Assembly: GCA_003219355.1 (NCBI GenBank)
Contig: QHOQ01000092.1
Span: 5,588-17,353 of the forward strand
Direction of reading: 5' to 3'
Length of the DNA stretch: 11,766 nucleotides
Origin: Verrucomicrobiota bacterium
GTDB taxonomy: Bacteria; Verrucomicrobiota; Verrucomicrobiia; Chthoniobacterales; UBA10450
In this document: positions 7,877-11,766 of the stretch, in pieces
Position numbering within the stretch: position 1 is the first letter of the stretch
Layout of the letters: the number at the start of each line of letters is the position of its first letter
Program-made: the position numbers and the translations under genes
Notes under the pieces: generated by a model
Seen by the model: only the letters and a program-made list of their open reading frames with translations
Told to the model about the DNA's origin: nothing
The model's database searches: none

Positions 7877-8722
7877 TTAATCGCGACTGTAACTCTTTAC
7901 GCGTTGAATCCAACCAGATAACCATTGTGATTCATGCCGCTGGGCAGGGGCGTTTCGGACACGCCGAATCAAGACGTCTCTTGCCGAGCGGGAGAATTCT
8001 TCGACAGCCGTCTCGCCGCCCTTCGTCCGATTCATGCCTTCAAGAACCTGAAGTAAGCCCCACCCCTGATCTCGATAACGCTCAGTGTGCAAGACTCCTT
8101 CACCCTTGAAGTTCACATAATCGGCGAGCGCGTAACAGCCTTGTGGCGTTTCCGCGACACGCTCGAATTGGCGCTGTACGTGCGCACGCTCGGAAGGCAC
8201 CGCCTCCGCCAGCATCTTCGGAAGGGCGTTCTGTAACCGCGCAATCAGGAATTCCGCCTGTACATTGACAGTGTCAGCAAGAAATCGGCGCAATTGGTTC
8301 ATCTCCTGCGTGTGCTCGGCATGCAGAAACTCGGCACGAGAATTCCACGGACAGGGGGTCTCGTCGATTCTTAAAAGCAATGTTGGCAATTTTACGCCGC
8401 TATTCGAGATAAAGCTTACAAGCTTCGGAAAACTTTCCTCGAACGGACCACGCTGGCCCTTGGGATACCAGATGAAATGACCGATGCCGAGTGAAGCGAA
8501 GTTTTCTCCCTCATTCCATGAGGTAAGACCAGCGACGGTTCCATTACATTCGTTTTGCCAGATCTTCTTCCCGATCTTAAGAGCATCACTCTGCAAGAGA
8601 GTGATCGCGTGAACCGTCAGTGGCCCAATGGCAAGGCAGGCGAGAAAGGCAACGCCAGCAAGAAATCGAGCTCGAAAGTCTTGTCGGCAGCGCTGTTTTC
8701 TTGACGAGTAAGGTTTATCCAT
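7877..8722 (-). CDS. Exported protein of unnamed family with lysozyme-like active-site pattern
   Basis: 281 aa. A basic N-terminus and hydrophobic segment (residues 19-39) ending in TVHA suggest a signal peptide, so a periplasmic or secreted protein. I cannot name the family. Residues 54-83 resemble the start of T4 lysozyme: E58 (QNEC), then E71, S77 and GIGH (79-82), lining up by distance from the GIGH histidine with T4 Glu11 (four residues offset), Asp20 and Thr26. Later conserved-looking blocks are PCPWNSR, DYVNFKGEG and ERYRDQGWGLLQVLEGM. A muramidase or related glycan hydrolase fold is therefore my inference, supported by the L,D-transpeptidase gene directly downstream. AGGAAGGGG ends seven bases before the ATG, a good ribosome binding site. 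The gene diverges from the FKBP gene across a 59-base gap. It could instead be a catalytically inactive wall-binding protein. Confidence 0.8.
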   Translation of the reverse strand: MDKPYSSRKQRCRQDFRARFLAGVAFLACLAIGPLTVHAITLLQSDALKIGKKIWQNECNGTVAGLTSWNEGENFASLGIGHFIWYPKGQRGPFEESFPKLVSFISNSGVKLPTLLLRIDETPCPWNSRAEFLHAEHTQEMNQLRRFLADTVNVQAEFLIARLQNALPKMLAEAVPSERAHVQRQFERVAETPQGCYALADYVNFKGEGVLHTERYRDQGWGLLQVLEGMNRTKGGETAVEEFSRSARDVLIRRVRNAPAQRHESQWLSGWIQRVKSYSRD

Positions 8723-8781
8723 TAGCGTGCCCCTTCCTGCGGCGCTCGATTTAACGTTAGCCCGCTGGAGAATTCCATCTT
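8701..8781 (+). promoter_or_regulatory. Divergent control region for the FKBP and lysozyme-like genes
   Basis: Only 59 bases separate the two divergent start codons (8722 minus, 8782 plus), so both promoters must sit here or reach into the genes. On the plus strand TTGACG (8701-8706), 16 bases, then TAGCGT (8723-8728) is a possible -35/-10 pair for the FKBP gene. GGAG eleven bases before its ATG is a possible ribosome binding site. I see no convincing minus-strand promoter and no operator palindrome. Confidence 0.25.
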
Positions 8782-9501
8782 ATGAAACGTCTCATTCTTA
8801 TTCTGGCCGTATTTTCGCTCGTGTTCCCGCTATTCGGGCAAGAGAAATCGTCACCGTTTAAAGATCAAAAGGACAAGGTCAGTTACAGCCTGGGTCTTAA
8901 TATCGGATTTAATCTCGGCAGACAAAACGTACCGATCAATCCCGACGCGCTCGTCGCCGGAATAAAGGACGCGATCGCAGGTAAACCTCAACTTACTCCC
9001 GATCAGATCAAGGAGACCATGACGGCGTTTGAAAAAGATATGGAACAAAAACAGAAGGCAGAGGGAGACAAGAACGCGTCGGAAGGCACAAAGTTTCTCG
9101 AGGAAAACAAAAAGAAAGAAGGCGTAAAAACGACGGCCAGCGGTCTGCAATACAAGGTCGTCAAGGAGGGAACAGGTGCCCAGCCAAAAGCTAGTGATAC
9201 TGTAACTGTCAATTATCGCGGGACGCTCATCAATGGGAGAGAGTTCGACAGCTCCTACAAACGTGGAGAACCTGCGACATTTCCGGTCAATGGCGTGATC
9301 AAAGGATGGACGGAAGCGCTCCAATTGATGAAAGCGGGATCGAAATACCAGTTATTCATTCCGCCGAACCTCGCCTACGGGGAGCGCGCTGTGGGTCCCG
9401 ACATCTCACCTAATTCGACTTTGATCTTTGACGTGGAACTGATGGACGTGAAACCTTCAGGAGCTGGCGCAAGCTCGCCACCCGCTGCGTCCCCGAAGTG
9501 A
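8782..9501 (+). CDS. Secreted FKBP-type peptidyl-prolyl cis-trans isomerase (FkpA/Mip-like)
   Basis: Periplasmic folding factor that isomerises Xaa-Pro bonds. 239 aa. A signal peptide (KRLILILAVFSLVFPLFG, cleavage near residue 19-20) is followed by an FKBP_N-type helical dimerisation region (about 30-115: KVSYSLGLNIGFNLGRQ, then a long charged helix of Glu, Lys and Gln). The FKBP catalytic domain covers about 121-225. Active-site residues Y145 (VNYRG), F155-D156 (EFDSS), V172-I173 with W176 (GVIKGW), Y199 (LAYGERA) and F216 (LIFDVEL) are all present, so it should be active. A Ser/Ala/Pro-rich tail of about 15 residues ends the protein. The architecture matches FkpA and Mip; I leave the symbol blank because orthology cannot be proven here. 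It converges on rsfS with 72 bases between the stops. Confidence 0.94.
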   Translation: MKRLILILAVFSLVFPLFGQEKSSPFKDQKDKVSYSLGLNIGFNLGRQNVPINPDALVAGIKDAIAGKPQLTPDQIKETMTAFEKDMEQKQKAEGDKNASEGTKFLEENKKKEGVKTTASGLQYKVVKEGTGAQPKASDTVTVNYRGTLINGREFDSSYKRGEPATFPVNGVIKGWTEALQLMKAGSKYQLFIPPNLAYGERAVGPDISPNSTLIFDVELMDVKPSGAGASSPPAASPK

Positions 9502-9573
9502 GGTAGGCCCGACGCTGCGGCGAGCGCCTAAGTCAGTAATCACAGGTTTAATAGGAACGGCTCTCCATCGACA

Positions 9574-9936
9574 TCAGGGAGCAGTGGCGATCGTTTCCCA
9601 CTGAAGCAGCGGCGCATCGCCCCAAAGATCCTCCAAGCTGTAAAAGGCGCGTTTGTCACGATGGAAAACGTGGATGACTACTTGCAGATAATCGAGCACG
9701 AGCCATTGGCTGCCAGGAAATCCGTCAATCGCCACGGGTCGAATCGCATGATCCTCTTTTAGTCGCGTTTGGATTTCATTCGCGATCGCTTTGAGTTGCG
9801 GCTCGGACGTAGCTGAGCAAATCACGAAGAAATCGGTAAACGTCGAGATCGCCCGCAAATCCAAGACGACAATCTCTTCCGCCTTTTTGTTCGAGGCGAG
9901 TTCCGCGCAAGTTTTGGCTAAATGTTCTGCGGTTAT
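9574..9936 (-). CDS. rsfS: Ribosomal silencing factor RsfS, apparent ATA start
   Basis: Small protein that binds ribosomal protein uL14 and blocks subunit joining under nutrient limitation. The RsfS core is clear: VVLDLRAISTFTDFFVICSA, then QLKAIANEIQ, WLVLDYLQVVIHVF and YSLEDLWGDA. Read from the ordinary start TTG at 9864 the protein has only 96 aa and lacks helix 1 and the first strand. Those residues (TAEHLAKTCAELASNKKAEEIVV) are encoded in frame just upstream, but no ATG, GTG or TTG precedes them. The codon at the expected place is ATA (9934-9936), in an ATAA overlap with the nadD stop and eight bases after a strong AGGAG. I annotate 120 aa from that ATA, a normal length for the family. 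Whether ATA initiates, or the base is a mutation or sequencing error from ATG, is open. Confidence 0.85.
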   Translation of the reverse strand: MTAEHLAKTCAELASNKKAEEIVVLDLRAISTFTDFFVICSATSEPQLKAIANEIQTRLKEDHAIRPVAIDGFPGSQWLVLDYLQVVIHVFHRDKRAFYSLEDLWGDAPLLQWETIATAP

Positions 9937-10496
9937 TTCACTTGCTCCTGGTAAAGTTTTTGGCGGCCAATGATTTCTGCGACCGCTCTCGGTACGAAAT
10001 AGCGAATCGATTGGCCGGCCGCAACTCTCTTTCTGATCTCCGTAGCGGAGATGTCGATCCTGCGATGCACTGACGGATAATCATGTTTCGTTCCCGTGTT
10101 TGTGCGATCAAAAACAACAAAACGGACGATTTTTTCCAATTCCGTGAAGCGATGCCATTTCGCAAGCGTGGGCACGTTGTCTTCGCCGATGAGGTAGTAG
10201 ATTTCCGAGTCAACTTCGCGCCTGCGAATTTCTTCGACAGTATCAAGCGTGTACGAAGGAGGCGGGCGCCGTAATTCGCAATCGTCCAACACGAATGCAT
10301 TTTCGCCTTCGATCGCAGCTTGCAACATCGACAATCGCAACTTTGCGCTCGCAGCTGGTGACTCTTTAAACGGCGAAACTGCCGCTGGAACAAAGATTAT
10401 CTTTTCCAACCCGAGCATTTCGCGCGCCTCGCGAGCGAGAATCAAATGCCCGTGATGAACCGGATCGAATGCTCCGCCGTAGATGCCAATTTTCAT
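9933..10496 (-). CDS. nadD: Nicotinate-nucleotide adenylyltransferase
   Basis: Cytosolic enzyme joining nicotinate mononucleotide and ATP to form deamido-NAD, a late step of NAD synthesis. 187 aa, normal size. The nucleotidyltransferase signature is intact: GGAFDPVHHGH at residues 7-17 (HxGH motif H14-H17), and ISATEIRKRV near residue 150, the ISSTxIR-type ATP-binding motif. PAAVSPFK and the PPPSYTLDTVEEIR segment, including the family SYT motif, are also present. The ATG at 10496 is chosen because MKIGIYGG is the conserved start; a TTG at 10505 would add three residues. No strong ribosome binding site is seen. The stop TAA overlaps the rsfS start by four bases; nadD-rsfS pairing is common in bacteria and implies cotranscription. 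It diverges from the nagZ-like gene. Confidence 0.95.
   Translation of the reverse strand: MKIGIYGGAFDPVHHGHLILAREAREMLGLEKIIFVPAAVSPFKESPAASAKLRLSMLQAAIEGENAFVLDDCELRRPPPSYTLDTVEEIRRREVDSEIYYLIGEDNVPTLAKWHRFTELEKIVRFVVFDRTNTGTKHDYPSVHRRIDISATEIRKRVAAGQSIRYFVPRAVAEIIGRQKLYQEQVK
9945..9949 (-). promoter_or_regulatory. Ribosome binding site that decides the rsfS start
   Basis: AGGAG on the minus strand inside the last codons of nadD, eight bases upstream of the ATA at 9934-9936. No comparable site precedes the TTG at 9864, so this site argues that translation begins at the ATAA overlap. Confidence 0.6.
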
Positions 10497-10567
10497 TACC
10501 AACAAAACGTGACGAGAGGACGTTTTTTATTTTCTCCGGGCAAGATCGACATCTAAGTTCCGAAAGT
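10497..10567. promoter_or_regulatory. Divergent intergenic region between nadD and the nagZ-like gene
   Basis: These 71 bases must hold or border the promoters of two divergent genes. There is a T-rich stretch (GTTTTTTATTTTCT, 10524-10537) and a repeated ACGT, but I see no convincing -35/-10 pair or operator on either strand. Confidence 0.25.
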
Positions 10568-11731
10568 ATGAAGAGTGATTCGCTTGGTCAATTGATTCTA
10601 ACGGGTGTTCCCGGAGCACGCCTTGATGCAGCAGCGGAGAAATTGTTTCGGCGAATCCAGCCCGGTGGCTTCATTCTTTTCGCTCGCAACATCGAGAGCG
10701 CGCCGCAACTGCGCAAACTGATAGATGACTTGCGCAGCCTCAGCGAAGTCGAGCCGATTATCACTATCGACCAGGAAGGTGGCCGCGTGTCGCGATTGCG
10801 CTTAATCGGAAACGAGCCACCGAACGCGCAGCAATTGCGCGACAAGGACGATGTCCATCTTATCCAAAGACATGGCGATATCACCGGAAGATTGCTCCGG
10901 CTTTTCGGCTTCAATCTCGATCTTTGTCCAGTGCTCGACATTTCGTTCGATGACAACGCGGATAATTCACTGCGTGGCCGATGTTATGGGAAAACGGTCG
11001 AGCAAGTTGTTCGAAACGCCGGTGCGTTCAACCAAGCTATGGAAGGGCAGGGGATCGCAAGCTGCGGCAAACATTTTCCCGGTTATTCGGCGGCAACCGT
11101 GGATGCGCATCATGAATTGCCGACGATTTCTCGCACACGCGAGCAATTGGATGGCGAAGAGCTCGCCGTCTTTCGGCAATTTGTAGGTAGGGACGGTTCA
11201 CTGAGCCGACCGAGGGCGATTGACCTCAATCGCCCCTACTTCGGCGACGACAAGATCGACAGCATGATGACTTGCCACGGCTGGTATCCATGTTTCGAGC
11301 CGAAACGGATGCCCGCTACATTATCGCATCGTGTTGTGACAGGCTTGCTGCGCGATGAGATGGGCTTCGACGGCTTGATTATGACTGATGATCTCGACAT
11401 GGGCGCGATCCTGAATGAGTACGGCCTTGAAGAAACAATTCGCCTCGCGCTCGCGGCGGGAAATGATCTGGCCATGATCTGCCATCGCATTCCAGAAATC
11501 GAGAATGTGCATCGAATTCTCAGCACGTCGCCGCGCGATCAAATCGATCGCGCACTGCATAATGTCTCGCGCTTCAAGAAAAAGCTAAGGCCACCCGATG
11601 AATTTTCAGAAGCAGCCTTTCGCAAGATCGACAGTGAAATCTGGGAGCTGCGCATCGCTGTCCTTGGCGAAGAGCGCGCGAAGCAACGCAGTCCCGACGA
11701 TGCCAAACGCTCGCCGGTGGAAATGTATTAA
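10568..11731 (+). CDS. nagZ: Glycoside hydrolase family 3 beta-N-acetylhexosaminidase, NagZ-like, carrying an in-frame repeat insertion
   Basis: Probably removes terminal N-acetylglucosamine from peptidoglycan fragments during wall recycling; no signal peptide is seen, so cytosolic. 387 aa. GH3 landmarks: substrate-binding TIDQEGGRVSRLR (D68 in DQEGG), KHFPG (168-172) followed by the acid/base dyad D179-x-H181 (VDAHHELP), and nucleophile D274 in MTDDLDM. KHFPGYSAA replaces the usual KHFPGHG. Residues 207-224 are encoded by a double-hairpin repeat (11187-11239) lying in frame between the helix ELAVFRQF and the strand beginning DSMMTCHGWYP. The catalytic motifs on both sides are intact, so the enzyme may still work. 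ATG 10568 is chosen because an open frame upstream gives only non-family sequence. It diverges from nadD with 71 bases between them. Other GH3 substrates are possible. Confidence 0.9.
   Translation: MKSDSLGQLILTGVPGARLDAAAEKLFRRIQPGGFILFARNIESAPQLRKLIDDLRSLSEVEPIITIDQEGGRVSRLRLIGNEPPNAQQLRDKDDVHLIQRHGDITGRLLRLFGFNLDLCPVLDISFDDNADNSLRGRCYGKTVEQVVRNAGAFNQAMEGQGIASCGKHFPGYSAATVDAHHELPTISRTREQLDGEELAVFRQFVGRDGSLSRPRAIDLNRPYFGDDKIDSMMTCHGWYPCFEPKRMPATLSHRVVTGLLRDEMGFDGLIMTDDLDMGAILNEYGLEETIRLALAAGNDLAMICHRIPEIENVHRILSTSPRDQIDRALHNVSRFKKKLRPPDEFSEAAFRKIDSEIWELRIAVLGEERAKQRSPDDAKRSPVEMY
11187..11239. repeat. REPIN-like palindromic element, copy B, inside the nagZ-like gene
   Basis: A 53-bp element with the same plan as copy A at 2454: GTAG (11187-11190), hairpin 1 (11191-11211), two spacer bases, hairpin 2 (11214-11235), CTAC (11236-11239). 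Hairpin 1 pairs GGACGGTTC with GAGCCGACC (one A-A mismatch, one T-G pair) around ACT. Hairpin 2 pairs GGGCGATTG with CAATCGCCC perfectly around ACCT. Both arms share the GTAG-GG-N-CG head with copy A, although the stem sequences differ. The element is open in the nagZ frame and would be translated as about GRDGSLSRPRAIDLNRPY. Mobilisation by a RAYT transposase acting in trans is inferred; none is encoded here. Confidence 0.8.
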
Positions 11732-11766
11732 GTTGCTGAACCCTGTCTGACCGGCGCGAGATTGAA

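Noticed and set aside
7872..7925. Longer start for the L,D-transpeptidase at 7925
   Set aside because: It overlaps the upstream gene by 49 bases and places a charged stretch before the signal sequence; 7871 gives a better signal peptide and a tight junction.
9574..9864. RsfS as a 96-aa protein starting at TTG 9864
   Set aside because: It would delete a recognisable conserved helix and strand encoded in frame upstream, and no ribosome binding site precedes this TTG.
11732..11766. Final 35 bases after the nagZ-like gene
   Set aside because: Too short to assign; no hairpin with a T run and no start of a gene can be supported.

Overview
The window reads as a chromosomal housekeeping region of a Gram-negative-type bacterium. 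The best guess is a soil Verrucomicrobiota (Chthoniobacterales / Udaeobacter-like). That guess is an inference from protein sequence style, from the fused FtcD, and from GTAG-ended palindromic repeats between and inside genes; no rRNA is present to confirm it. There is no tRNA, CRISPR array, prophage or complete insertion sequence, and no gap between genes exceeds about 125 bases.

Layout. (1) Positions 2-2457 hold the end of a histidine-degradation cluster: a 5'-truncated formimidoyltransferase-cyclodeaminase (ftcD), overlapped by hutI (imidazolonepropionase). (2) A 50-bp double-hairpin repeat (2454-2503) starts inside the hutI stop codon. (3) Positions 2559-5900 hold the protein-quality-control operon tig-clpP-clpX (nascent-chain chaperone, protease and unfoldase). 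(4) cinA (6022-7269) follows and converges on a minus-strand pair: an exported lysozyme-like protein, then an L,D-transpeptidase (8722 down to 7263), probably a cell-wall remodelling unit. (5) Divergent from that pair is a secreted FKBP-type prolyl isomerase (8782-9501). (6) On the minus strand, nadD (NAD synthesis) and rsfS (ribosome silencing) overlap by 4 bases. (7) Divergent from nadD is a family 3 glycosidase resembling NagZ (10568-11731).

The main points beyond routine annotation are these. First, there are two copies of a REPIN-like element, each made of two GTAG-headed hairpins in inverted orientation. One supplies the hutI stop codon. The other lies in frame inside nagZ and is translated as roughly 18 extra residues. 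Second, rsfS has no ATG, GTG or TTG where its start should be; the codon there is ATA, in an ATAA overlap behind a good ribosome binding site. Third, the exported protein next to the L,D-transpeptidase has a T4-lysozyme-like active-site pattern but belongs to no family I can name. Fourth, a possible promoter lies so close to tig that the message would be nearly leaderless. I saw no wholly new multi-gene defence or mobile system.
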